Shown here in pieces: positions 43,279-53,820 of a stretch of DNA of 64,000 nucleotides. Below the pieces are notes generated by a model that saw nothing but the letters and a program-made list of their open reading frames with translations, was not told the origin of the DNA and did not search any database. Positions within the stretch are counted from its first letter, which is position 1; every line of letters starts with the position of its first letter. The stretch is from contig JAJKFL010000042.1 of assembly GCA_021186555.1 (NCBI GenBank), positions 46,985,480-47,049,479 of the forward strand, given 5' to 3'. The translations under genes were made by a program, and so were the position numbers. Source of the DNA: Reticulitermes speratus (lineage: Eukaryota > Arthropoda > Insecta > Blattodea > Rhinotermitidae).

Positions 43279-43550
43279 TGGGCCGGGATAGCGTAATCGG
43301 TATAGCGACTCTCTACACTGTCCGGAGATCGAATCCCGGTGAGGGCAAGATTTTTCGCAGCCGTCCAGACCAGCCCTGGGGCCCACCCAGCTTGCTATAC
43401 AATGGGTACCGGGTCATTCCCGGGGGTAAAGCGGCCGGGGCGTGGAGTTGACCACCCACCCTCATCTAGCGCCAAGGTTAAAGAAAGAGTAGAGCTATAC
43501 CTATACTCCCCCTCTGAGCCTTCATGGCCTGTTCTAGGGAAAACTTTTAA
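43279..43550 (+). mobile_element. SINE family A, near-complete
   Basis: GGGCCGGGATAGCGTAATCG head, box B GGAGATCGAATCCCGG, full body to AGGGAAAACTTTTA. Placed directly after the head fragment, giving a head-head-body arrangement. Confidence 0.92.
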
Positions 43551-43746
43551 GGGGTGCACAGTTAGCGATACTGCTGACATCGACCACTAGGTGTGTGATC
43601 CTTAAGGTGAGCGAGCAACTGGCGAAATACGAAACTGTCTGTGGTAGTAAACTTAACGTTGTATCTACCGTGCATTTTCAAATGAGATGTGTTCAAAAAT
43701 CACCAACTAATGCACATAAACATTTCAATAGTTTATTCTTAAAATA

Positions 43747-43790
43747 CCCCTATACGTATTTCGGTGGTTTAAACCACCATCTTCAGGGGG
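43747..43790 (-). ncRNA. Small hammerhead ribozyme motif, full core
   Basis: Reverse-strand partner of 44117-44160 with the same core and stems. Confidence 0.78.
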
Positions 43791-44116
43791 TCGTGGAGAT
43801 TAATATGCATAGACATATAGTTATTACATATATGGTTATATTTATATATGTAGAATATGAGTGGGCTAGTATTGCTCACTTCGTACAGTATGTAAAATTA
43901 TGTAAAATTACCTTACTGCAAGGCCAAACTGCCAATAATTTTCAGGAAAACTACAAACTATGTAATCATTTTAACAGCCTTTAATTCATTTTATAGTAAT
44001 TTTACATAATTTTACATACTGTACGAAGTGAGCAATACTAGCCCACTCATATTCTACATATATGAATGTAACCATATATGTAATAACAATAAGTCTATGC
44101 ATATTAATCTCCACGA

Positions 44117-44160
44117 CCCCCTGAAGATGGTGGTTTAAACCACCGAAATACGTATAGGGG
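44117..44160 (+). ncRNA. Small hammerhead ribozyme motif, full core
   Basis: CCCC, CTGAAGA, extra T, stem II GGTGGTTT/AAACCACC, GAAA (44145-44148), stem III A-T and T-A around ACGT, TA, GGGG. Stem III and stem II differ from the other families but still pair. Confidence 0.8.
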
Positions 44161-44504
44161 TATTTTAAGAATAAACTATTGAAAAGTTTATGTGCATTAG
44201 TTGGTGATTTTTGAACACATGTCTGTGGTAGTGTTACGGACAGTGCTTTCGACTAGAACATCAAAAGCCACAAAAAAACCTTAAACGTTAAGTGTAATTA
44301 CGAAACGTCTGTTATCTACGTTTGCCTTTTAAATGATAATATTGTCACTGAACCGCAGGTTTACGCACTGGATATGACTTGTTGTTACTGATATCCAACT
44401 AAGTTATTATGAGGTTTTTCTTGTGCTTAAATAAGCATCTCGCTACGATAACACATGGGGGTTGCAAGTATGCCTTTACCCTTCCCTAAATTCGACATTA
44501 TATG

Positions 44505-44665
44505 GAAGCAACTGGTCAGCTATACGCTCCGGCCGCTTTATCCCCTTACGTAGGGCGTTGGATGTGACCGAGGTGGTAAGGAAGGTAAAAATCTTTGTCC
44601 CTGTCTGGAAATGAACCCCGGAGCTCCAGACGCTATCAATTACTAAACTAATTAGCTGTAAACCG
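44505..44665 (-). mobile_element. SINE family A, old minus copy
   Basis: CGCTCCGGCCGCTTTATCCCC, then a box B-like GGAAATGAACCCCGG. Heavily diverged. Confidence 0.6.
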
Positions 44666-45194
44666 GATTATTGACATTTCGATTTCCGCCCTAGACAGGT
44701 TTCTTTCCTTTCGCTTTCTGTCCAGTGTCAGTTTTCGTGTTTGAAGATGGTTAGTAATGCAGCTGTATTGACGAAGAGGTAAGTCTTTTGGGTTGTTAGG
44801 TTGTGTGGTCTGATAGGTACAGACGTTTCGAAAGCTCCTAGTGCCGCCATCTTCAGGGTCAAGGTTTTGGACTGCTTATTCCTGAGGAAGGCACGACGTT
44901 CCTTTGAATTCTGGGTGACTAATTGCGAGTCGACACGGCGTAACATCGAACATGACTAATACTGAGGTATCTGACGTTCTTGAAACGGTCAATGTGAAGA
45001 GTAATTTTCTGTGGCATGACGTCGTTTTGATTGGTAGATTTCTACCCTTTAGATGGAGTCAGCTCGTTTCTCCGAAACTTATATATCTCTGACAGACCAC
45101 AGCATCTTCTGCCTTCAAGATTGAGGCAGCGGATTGCTTAGAAACGTCGATGAATTCCGTATGGATATCGTAAAGGCATTTGGTGTGTGGAGGT

Positions 45195-45835
45195 ACGGCT
45201 ACACGTATTCCTAGTTTCGAAAGTAGATGAGGATGGTTGGTCAGCTTCGAACTTGGACCGCTTTAGCCCCTTGCACCTGTTTACTAGGAGGGTTGGTGAG
45301 CCCCAGAGCCGGTCTGGATTATTTAGAGCAGGGCTGACCAACTTGCGGCCCTCGAGGACAGTGTTTGCGGCCGTCAGTCACGTGAATATTTTGTTATACG
45401 ATTTAACAAACATAATGCAACAGGTCTACAGAACATAATGTGGCAGCTTTATTAGCAGAGATAATGTTCACAAACTGTAACGCAGCACAGTACACAGCAC
45501 ACAGTAAACCAATCATTCCTTATGTTTTACCCAGTTCAGTACGGCCTTGTCATTCAACCGTACTTTTAGCGTAACTTATTGTCTGTAAAGAACGGCCTTC
45601 TAATATATTCAATCCCCCCTTTTTCATATATATGTATACACTAATGTGGCCCTCAGGCGAGTCCTTAACGAATTATGTGGCCCTCCAGTGGGCTGACGTT
45701 GGCCAGCCCTGATTTAGAGAAAAAATTGTATTTCCCTTGCCTGGAATTGAGCCCAAATTCCTTGCATGTTCAGCCCGTAACCTAGTTACTACATCGCATG
45801 GGGTGTCTTGACTACAAACGCTGGTACCTTCTACA
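45195..45835 (-). mobile_element. SINE family A, minus copy, split by a hAT MITE
   Basis: Left half (TTGGACCGCTTTAGCCCC, GAGCCGGTCTGGATT) to 45328 and right half (TTGCCTGGAATTGAGCCC) from 45720 are one SINE interrupted at 45329-45711. Confidence 0.8.
45329..45711. mobile_element. hAT MITE nested in a SINE, exact 8-bp TSD
   Basis: TSD atttagag at 45321-45328 and 45712-45719. Terminal inverted repeats CAGGGCTGACCAAC and, from the right, CAGGGCTGGCCAAC, one mismatch in 14. 383 bp, no transposase. Confidence 0.93.
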
Positions 45836-46595
45836 GGGTCTTTAAACACGACAGGTTTGTCGCATACAAAGCTTGCATCCACCTGCACATCTTTTGAGAG
45901 CTGTGGTGTGTACGACAGTGAAAGAAACGCTCTGTATAAATGTACACGGCCTCACATTTTATATGACAGAAATCTTCGTTACGACTACCCATTAAGTTTG
46001 GTGGGGTTAAATTTTAGCGATTTTGAACGATCGCTTTTGAATATAACTAAACTGTTGTAATTTCCGGCGTAAAAGTGTATAATATAATTTCTACACATGG
46101 AACACATGCTGTAAGATTCTAATTAAGTAGGCATATAATTAGAGTGTAATTAATATTCGCGATTTAAAGCAGCGTTTGTCCGAGTGTGACTAAACTGTTT
46201 ACTTCCTTATGCAAGTACTTAAGTGCGCATGTCCCACCAGATTCAACCGGACTGCGCGTCGTTTTGAAATAATCGCGTGCCTTGCGACAGATAACACAGA
46301 CCCATATCACAAGCGTTAGTCAGCTTTACAATAACCTGCCTCAATGTGCAGGGGATCCAGCTACGTCCACTCAAAACGTTAACGGAATCTTCTATCAAAT
46401 AGTATGCCTGAGTGTCAGCTGCGACGTTACAAAGGCCGTAAGGCCGCCGAAAAACGGGCCGATAGCAAAGATGGGTGAATTAGTTTCGTTCTTAAGATGC
46501 CATGTTAAATTCAAAAAGAAGTCGACACACCTCATTAAGTGTCATTAGTAATTCCTTATAATGTTGCTAAATCACAATTTTAAGTCTTTTTTCCC
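45836..46595. other. No gene recognised
   Basis: Open frame 46282-46548 has no recognisable domain and no supporting signals. Confidence 0.5.
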
Positions 46596-46599
46596 GGAT

Positions 46600-46830
46600 G
46601 TTTTCGGAGGCCCTGGTCGAACCGTTTGGGCCAAACAGGTCGGCAGCTTGTCAAGAAATTCCCCGCATTTTGTGGAACCCGAAGGCTCATTACCGCATTC
46701 ACAAGCGATTGCCACCTGTCCCTATCCTGAGCCATATCAATCCAGTCCATACGTCCCCATCCCACTTCTTAAACATCCATTTTAATGTTATCCTCCCATC
46801 AACGCCTAGGTCTTCCAAGTGCTCTTTCCA
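46600..46830 (-). mobile_element. LINE 3' end, first family, minus copy
   Basis: Minus frame reads [16 protein letters not shown], then [20 protein letters not shown] and SCRPVWP, matching the 17.5-kb copy. Followed on plus by (TCTA/AAAT)n and (TCCC/TGTC)n simple repeats to about 46990. Confidence 0.88.
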
Positions 46831-47160
46831 TCAGGTTTCCCCCCTAAACCCTGTGTGCACTTCTCCGTTTCCCCATACGTGCCCTATCTATCTACTCGTA
46901 TTTATCTATATCTATAAATAAATAAATAAATCTATCGTTCTGTCTCCCTCCCTGTCTCCCTGTCTACCTACCCATCCGCCTGTCTGTACTCTACGGCGCT
47001 CTGGATCATTCGGATCGCAGAATATTGGATGAAAAATGAATTAGTAAGGATGTGAAAGGAATCGGGTTTTCCGTAGTTTGAGGTGCTGTCCTGGCATTTG
47101 CCTGGAGGAAATGACGGTAACTTGAGCCAGGGGGTCGACGTCCCAGCCGAGTTTTGAACT

Positions 47161-47445
47161 GGGCCGGGATAGCGTAGTCGATATAGCGACTCGCTACGGG
47201 CTGGACGGTCCGGGGATCGAATCCCGGTGGGGACGAGATTTTCCGCACCCGTCCAGACCGGCCCTGGGGCCCACCAAGCCTCCTATACAATGGGTACCGT
47301 TTCTCTTTCCCGGGGGTAAAGCGGCCGGGACGTGGAGTTGACCACCCACCCTCATCTAGTGTTAGGGTTAAAGAAAGAGTAGAGCTATACCTCTACTCCC
47401 CCTCTGGGACTTCATGGCGTGTTGTAGGGAGAACTTTACCTTTAA
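47161..47445 (+). mobile_element. SINE family A, near-complete, young
   Basis: GGGCCGGGATAGCGTAGTCG head, box B GGGGATCGAATCCCGG, body to GGGAGAACTTTACCTTTAAC. One of the least diverged copies; useful as family reference. Confidence 0.93.
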
Positions 47446-48311
47446 CTTACCTCCCGAATACAAGCTGGAAGGTTTACAGCTTCGGCGAAACTCTGTCTGT
47501 GGGACATTTGTTTGTTTTTACAGCAGCGTGAAGCAGACAAGCTGAATGACCGGATATTGGACTCAACTTCCGCAGTGCAATTGTTGTAGTGCACGAGATA
47601 GGGCCGGAATGGGGAAGTGTGTTGCCTAACCAACAGGAAACCATTGATAAAAGTTGTCACATTTGAGTACACATGAATGTGACTTCCACGTGACTGCTGA
47701 ATTCAGTGTGGTGTCTGTACAGAGATGTATGTCTGTCCGCATTAGCACGCGGTGTGTCTACAAACCATCACGACTGGTTTGCGTCACACGACCCTTCATG
47801 AAATTAACCGTATGTTGGATTTATTTACTGTACTCATTTATGTACGACTTATTGTTTAATGATGCTGTTATTTTAAGACATGTTAGCGTCGCATGTTTGG
47901 ATACATTGACAAAGAATTGCGATCGTTGTGGAAGGAATCGGTCTTATTATAATTACAGCAGGCCTGCTCAACCTTTTGTGTGGTGGGGGAACATGAATGT
48001 CAGTACACAGGGCGAAGAATGGATAAATATACATGTGATTGCATGTATGATTTAATATATGTAGTTTTCTATACATAATGTGCAATCAGATATACTGATA
48101 ATAATAGCAGAAATGCAATTGACTACATTGGCTAGGGTTTTATACAGGGTATACACAAAAGAATGGTGCGGTTTTAATAGTTTTCACTATTAAAACCGCA
48201 CCATTCTTTTGTGTATGCCCTGTATTATCTTCGCCGTGCAATTTGTTTTAACAAATCACAAATTACACACCAACGAAATGCACTATATTTTCAATTTTTT
48301 TTTTTCTTTAA

Positions 48312-48354
48312 CCCCTACATATGTTTCAGCCCTTACAAGGCCATCTTCATGGGG
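48312..48354 (-). ncRNA. Decayed hammerhead motif
   Basis: CTGAAGA reads ATGAAGA; stem II, GAAA, C-ATAT-G and TA-GGGG are intact. Expected weak or inactive. Confidence 0.6.
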
Positions 48355-48495
48355 CTTGTAATGTACATTTACTTTACATCCATTGTTGTCTGCTATTATG
48401 TTGCGTATCACATGTAGTCAAGTTTCATTATCACTACATGTGATAAACAACACAATAGCAGACAGCAATGGATGTATAGTAAATGTACATTACGA

Positions 48496-48536
48496 GCCCC
48501 CTGAAGATGGCCTTGTAAAGGCTGAAACATATGTAG
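48496..48536 (+). ncRNA. Hammerhead motif with lost stem I
   Basis: CTGAAGA, stem II, GAAA (48524-48527), C-ATAT-G and TA are intact, but GGGG after the cleavage site is replaced by GCTTT, so stem I cannot form. Confidence 0.6.
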
Positions 48537-48934
48537 CTTTTTTTTTAAAAAAAAGTGAAAATATAGTGCATTTCGTTGGTGTGTAATTTGTGATTTGCTA
48601 GGGTGTCGCTAGTTTTAGCATATTTTAACAAAATTAATTAGCAATATAATATATGTCTCCATAAGTTCCCAAAATTGCTTCGGCGTTCTATCTCGAATTT
48701 GCCAGGGAAAGAGTCAAAAGACGTTTTCTCAGTCCAAATGTCTCCGCGGGCAACATAAGACTGTCGTCGGCAACATTTTGCCCGCGAGCTACCAGTTGAT
48801 CAGGCCTCAACTCCAGGTACTATTCTGGCATTTACCACGGGCGACTGAGGGGGAAACCACGAAAAATTTCAGGTAAATTTGTATCCCAGCGGAGTGGCAC
48901 CGGGCAGCTTCCGCATACAAATTAGAACCTTTAC

Positions 48935-49035
48935 CGCTTGAGCGAAGTGCCGAGGTTAAGACTGAGTGGAGCTATGCGTCTGCTGCCTCTATATGCCTTC
49001 ATGGCGTGACAGGGACAAATTTACCTTTACCGGTA
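48935..49035 (+). mobile_element. SINE family A, 3' end only
   Basis: AGTGCCGAGGTTAAGACTG, TATGCCTTCATGGCGTG and AATTTACCTTTACC. Confidence 0.7.
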
Positions 49036-49328
49036 GAGCCATTTATATAGATGAAAGTAGTAAATATCATAATCTGTTGTTACTGTCTAAAGTAGCTTAT
49101 TCGTTGATTTTTCACTCTTCGTGGGGTTGTGTTCTATTGGTATTTATATTGTGGAAAGGCGTATAATTGTGTGTGCTTTGTGTATGAAACTTTATGTTCG
49201 CGTGTAAGGGATTAACACACACTGAGGGTGTCCGGAAATAGGATGCCGAACTGCATACTTGGACGTAACAGACAAGACGTACCGGGAGGATGGAGTTACT
49301 TCGTTCTTGAGATTTTTAAATTACACCC

Positions 49329-49492
49329 TGTAGGACTCCTCTGAATGAGTGATCAGCTCGTCGCAGAGGCCGCTACCTACACAACAAACACAAGAGACGA
49401 ACTTCCATGTCCTCAGCGGGATTCGAACCCGCGGTTCCAGCAATCAAGCGGCTTTAGACCTACATCTTAGATCGGATGGCCACTGGGATCTG
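49329..49492 (-). mobile_element. SINE family B, partial minus copy
   Basis: GTAGGACTCCTCTGAATGAG, box B GCGGGATTCGAACCCGCG and CGGATGGCCACTGGGATC, matching the head and middle of family B in reverse. Confidence 0.85.
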
Positions 49493-49559
49493 CTCTGCGA
49501 ATGTTAGCCCCAAGAATTGCTTGTTATATTATTGCGAATTGAAAACGAGTATGGTAAAT

Positions 49560-49870
49560 AGGATTACATTGGTGGGTGTGCAAAAAACGAGAAAGGTGGA
49601 AAATATGACTGAAAGCATGGATTTTTGAGTTATGGTTGATAAAGAAAGGACTTGGGAGGAACACCCCACGCCCTCTGTGTGTGGGGGAGGAGGGTGCGAA
49701 ACACATATTATGGAAGTGTTTAAAATCGAAAACTTTGAGAGAAATTGTGAGTAGTAAATGGTGGAATAGGACAGAGAAGGTAGCCTTTATGACAGTATTA
49801 AACTGTACAAACGTAACGGAAATAGAAAGAAACTATTGTAAAGTACCTGTTTTAAATTAGATGTAAATTG
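49560..49870 (+). mobile_element. LINE ORF2 C-terminal fragment (zinc-knuckle region)
   Basis: Frame from 49636 reads RPLCVGEEGAKHILWKCLKS, then KWWNRTEKVAFMTVLNCTNV. The C-x-GEE-x-HILWKC pattern and VLNCTNV are typical of the C-terminal region of I/Jockey-like LINE ORF2, with one of the usual cysteines altered. No flanking reverse transcriptase domain. Confidence 0.7.
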
Positions 49871-50789
49871 AGACGTGAGGTTACTAAGAAACAGCCCTTG
49901 TTGGGGGCTGTGGGGAATGGAATGTGAAACAGAAAATGATTTGAGAGGACAGGAAAGACGGGATTGGTAGAGTAACAGTAGTGGTGTTGTGGTGTGAGCA
50001 GCATGTGACAGAGCAGGCCTGTGGATGTAGATGTGTGTTTAAGGAATGTGCTGTGCAAGGGGCAGAGATTAATAGCCAAAAACGAACCTCATCTCGATGA
50101 ATTCCTTCATAACCTCAGACCTCAAATTTCATGGCTGTTCGAATTTTGATCTCGACTGTTCTTGGTGACAGCGTGCTTCCTATTATTTCCACCATCCTTT
50201 GCTGTTTGTGAAGACAGAACGGACTTAACAACAGCCCTTTCCTAAGTTACTACAAAAATTATACATCGTTGCTTAGGGCACAGTTAGATAGGAGGAACGT
50301 GTAATTGTATGAGAAGAGACCGATGTGTAAGGTCCAAGGCCTTTAGAGCCTTAGGCAACCAACGGTCTCCAGCATCTTGTTCTTTTTGGCTTTAGATACA
50401 AGATGGCCGCACTGCATGAGCTCATCAGCAAGTTTACATTAAATAACATTATACAGCTACATCATCTCAAGCAGCACTGCCCACTGCCACCTCCAAGCGG
50501 CTATGTAGCTGTCTTGTTTTTATTATTTCACCTTTCAATTCCTCAAAGCAGAGAGAGTTATGCTCAAGGTCCGATGGTCGCTAGGTAACCAGTCTCTCCC
50601 TGCATCAGAACGCAAGATTTGTTGCTGGAATTGACAGCAGTTGAGAGCACAAGTGGTTTATGGAGCTCATACTAGATACAGATGACATTTTTGTTTTGTT
50701 AAACAGTTTGTAAGATATCGCTGAAGTCACGAAGGCGAATTTTTCAAATCCCCCCAGATCCCAGGACGCAGACTGGAGTTAAGAGCTGT
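49871..50789. other. No gene recognised
   Basis: Only short open frames; no repeat identified. Confidence 0.5.
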
Positions 50790-50990
50790 CAGTGTAGTGA
50801 CTAGGTTAGGAGACAGACGGCCTAGGAATGGGTGTACGATTCCTGGAAGTGGTAGAGATTTCTGTATCATAACGTACAGACTTTCTGTGGGTCCCACTTA
50901 GCGTATTTCCAGTTGGTGCCGTGGGGCTCAGCGGATAGTGCGAGATCTGATTACTCCCCATCATTTTGATACCGATGTGAATACCTACAG
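50790..50990 (+). mobile_element. SINE family A, very old copy
   Basis: GTAGTGACTAGGTTAGG and TACGATTCCTGGAAG (box B-like), CTTTCTGTGGGTCCCAC. Weak. Confidence 0.45.
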
Positions 50991-51277
50991 CTATAAGCCT
51001 ACCTGTACTGCATCATACGTCTTCAAGGCGTGGTGCTTTACGTTTGCCCAGAACAAAGTCGTATTTCACGGTTTACGTTGCTTGTGTGCAAGCGCAGAGT
51101 ATCGAATGGCGTTCTCGTTCTAGTTTATGGTCGTTGAGTTCTGTATTGGTATTCTGAGATCCTATTGAATATTTGTTATTCTTATTTTCATATCACTTCT
51201 GCTTCTGTGTCCAAGCATGACGAAGGTACATAGGGCGGTTAGGTGGCAGTCGTTTCATTTTTATACAACGTCTTGGC

Positions 51278-51930
51278 AGGGGCGAGATTTTCCGCAGCCT
51301 TCCAGACCGGCCGTGGGGCCCACCCAGCCTCCTATACAATGGTTACCGGGTCTCTTTCCCGGGGGTAAAGCAGCCGGGGTGAGCCGGGATAGCTCAGTCG
51401 GTATAACGACTCGCTACGGGCTGGACGGTCAGGGGATCGAATCCCGGTGGGGGCGAGATTTTCAGACCGGACCTGGGGCCCACCCAGCCTCCTATACAAT
51501 GGTTACCGGGTCTCTTTCCCGGGGGTAAAGCAGCCGGGGTGAGCCGGGATAGCTCAGTCGGTATAACGACTCGCTACGGGCTGGACGGTCAGGGGATCGA
51601 ATCCCGGTGGGGGCAAGATTTTCAGACCGGACCTGGGGCCCACCCAGCCTCCTATACAATGGGTACCGGGTCTCTTGCCCGGGGGTAAAGCGGCCGGTGC
51701 GTGGAGTTGACCACCCACCCTTATCTAGTGCCAGGGTTAAAGAAAGAGTAGAGCTACACATCTACCTCCCCTCTGGGCCTTCATGGCCTTTTCTAGGGAG
51801 AACTTTACCTTTAAAGCAGCCGGGGCGTAGCGTTTACCACCCACCCATCTAGGGCCGAGGTTAAAGAAAGAGTAGTGCTATACCTCTACTCTCCCTCTGG
51901 GCCTTCATGGCCTCTTATAGGATGAACTTG
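51278..51930 (+). mobile_element. SINE family A tandem multimer
   Basis: A headless middle piece (51278-51380) is followed by two 160-bp units starting GAGCCGGGATAGCTCAGTCG at 51381 and 51541, each with head, box B GGGGATCGAATCCCGG and the middle up to CGGGGGTAAAGC. The last continues into a complete 3' part (to AACTTTACCTTTA at about 51815) and then a second 3' part (CATCTAGGGCCGAGG to about 51930). Confidence 0.92.
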
Positions 51931-52260
51931 CGTTTATGACTTCTGGTTCTTGTTAAATCGCGCTTATTTAGCCTTACAAATCGGTACAAACTTGCGGTGA
52001 CATGAAAGTCAATGCTAGTTGTGTTTTGAATGTTGTTGTTCAGTTTCTGAGTTAATTGGTTTTTTCTAAAACTACTTGGCTGTCCTGATTCATTGCTTCC
52101 GCCACTTGACCTGCACCAACGTATACTTGCCGTTTAAATGAATAACTAATGTCTTTGTCTAGAAGATAATGAAGCCAAAACGGATGTTTATAACTTTGTC
52201 GTCCTTGTTGAAAAGTAATAGTCGTCAGCTGATGAAGGAACTATTTTTATGAAATGTAAG
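51931..52260. other. No gene recognised
   Basis: Unique-looking; followed at 52261-52310 by GCAAACCCAATTGCAGTAAA-(TAA)n, the inverse of the junction preceding the 49-bp array. Confidence 0.5.
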
Positions 52261-52809
52261 GTTTCATTACCAAATTGCAAACCCAATTGCAGTAAATAAT
52301 AATAATAATAATTACCATGTTCACAAAAGCCCGCTGTTGGACGGAGTCGTGCGCCATTAAGAATAATTTTAACATCGTCCTCCTTTCTACGCTTAGTTCT
52401 TTCAAGTTTTCGCTCCTTAAAAAATTTATTTGAAATTGTGTACAATTTTGTCATCTCTCCGATTCCTGCTATATGCCAGGCTCATTAGTGCACGACAAAA
52501 AACTGTCCCTTAAACAGTTAAGATTTTTTGAAACAAGTTTTGAAAAATTATCCCAAAATTTTTGTCTGTATTCCATGAAGTCATTCGGGTAATTGAAGTT
52601 AAATATAAATTATAAAGCTTATGAAACTGGTGGATGGCTCGTTTGGACATAAGTCTGATTACTTACTGTCCTTCCAAAATATCTGAACTTTACTATTTTC
52701 ACAGAATTTTGGTGCATATTACGGGTCTTGAAACATGAAATGCTATATGATTTCTGTATGTTTCCGTAACGTAAGCTCACGTATTTGCATGTGAGTCTTA
52801 GTGTTTGTG

Positions 52810-53096
52810 CGGCAAGCGGTGGCGCATTTGGTTGAGGCACTGTACTATCAATCCGGAAGGTCGCGGGTTCGATTCCCGATGATGCCATTGGAACTTTTCA
52901 TTGACATAATCTTTCCGGCCGACTCGCCTCTAATAAAAATGAGTACCAGGAATATTTCCTGGGGGTAGACGGCCGGTACGTAGGGCTGACAACCTTACCA
53001 ACTTCATGTGGCGATTGTCTTGAAATCTGGGAGCCTCATCCTCCTGAAACCCTCAGGACCTGTACAGGGATTGGTTTACGTTTTTTTTTTTACCTC
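52810..53096 (+). mobile_element. SINE family F with 10-bp TSD
   Basis: TSD agtgtttgtg at 52800-52809 and 53097-53106. Head GCGGTGGCGCATTTGGTTG, box B CGCGGGTTCGATTCCCG, body AGGAATATTTCCTGGGGG and GCTGACAACCTTACC, T-rich end TTTTTTTTTTACC. Confidence 0.92.
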
Positions 53097-53589
53097 AGTG
53101 TTTGTGACGATCACCTGCGGTATACGGACGTATCATTCGTTACATAAGTGACACAAATACAGATGAATGCGTTGTTATATGAACAACACGTACAGAGAAG
53201 GCTGTGCCTGTTCACATTATCTAATCACTTGTTCTAGTTATGTAACGGTTCGGAATACGGAATTTCCTTAATTTAAACGGCTGTTTTCCTTGAGCCTTAA
53301 CTGCTATCGCCTTTAATTTTTTCGCAATCGAATATTCAGTTAGTAATTATCATATTATCAAATTGTCCAAGCTGGTTTTACGTGGGTTTAGCTGCGCAGT
53401 TGCCGCGGCCTTCCGTAACAAAACACCGCGGTCACCTTCATGATCACGGAGCGGCAACGTCAGCCTTATACCGCTTCCTCGGAGTTCCTTGACTTAACGT
53501 TTATAAGTTGGGCAATTTCCTTTAACCCTTTGAAACACGCTGTTATGTATATATGCTGTATCTACTTTCAAAAGGCAGACGTAAAGTTG

Positions 53590-53808
53590 GCCCTGTCCAC
53601 CCATTCTGGACCTCAGCACCAGATAAAGCTGTCGCCAACTTCACGTCCTGGTAGTTTTACCCGCCTCCACCGCCCCCCCCCCCCCAGTGAAAGAACCCAC
53701 CGGTACCCGTTAAATAGGAGACTGGGTCGGTCGCAGAATCTGTCTACTGGGAGTCGAACCATATATCGTTTAGCCCTTAGCCTAGTTACTATACAGATTG
53801 AGCTGGGC
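53590..53808 (-). mobile_element. SINE family A, old minus copy
   Basis: Complement of CATCTAGTGC-like body, poly(C) stretch at 53673-53686, AGGAGACTGGGTCGGTCGC and box B GGGAGTCGAACC; its right end borders the TSD of the next SINE. Confidence 0.75.
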
Positions 53809-53820
53809 TCCTAATGTACG

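Larger units (their letters stand above)
43649..44219 (-). mobile_element. 571-bp fold-back hammerhead element, 13-bp TSD
   Basis: TSD tgtctgtggtagt at 43636-43648 and 44220-44232. Arms 43687-43911 and 43996-44219 are inverted copies with few differences; spacer about 84 bp. The left tail on minus contains AAATGCACGGTAG. Largest member of the group; no long ORF. Confidence 0.9.
48020..48610. mobile_element. Composite fold-back hammerhead element, second copy of the 16-kb unit
   Basis: From ATACATGTGATTGCATGTATG through the hairpin (48144-48226), TTCGCCGTGCAATTTG and two inverted hammerhead arms to TTGGTGTGTAATTTGTGATT, the region parallels 15990-16560 almost base for base. A poly(T)/poly(A) change at 48539-48555 disrupts one ribozyme. 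Confidence 0.85.

Noticed and set aside
44805-44865. Hammerhead candidate on the minus strand (CTGAAGA...GAAACGTCTGTA)
   Set aside because: The core words are present, but neither stem II nor stem I pairs, so it is treated as repeat similarity only.
46282-46548. 88-codon open frame
   Set aside because: No homology that I recognise and no gene structure around it.
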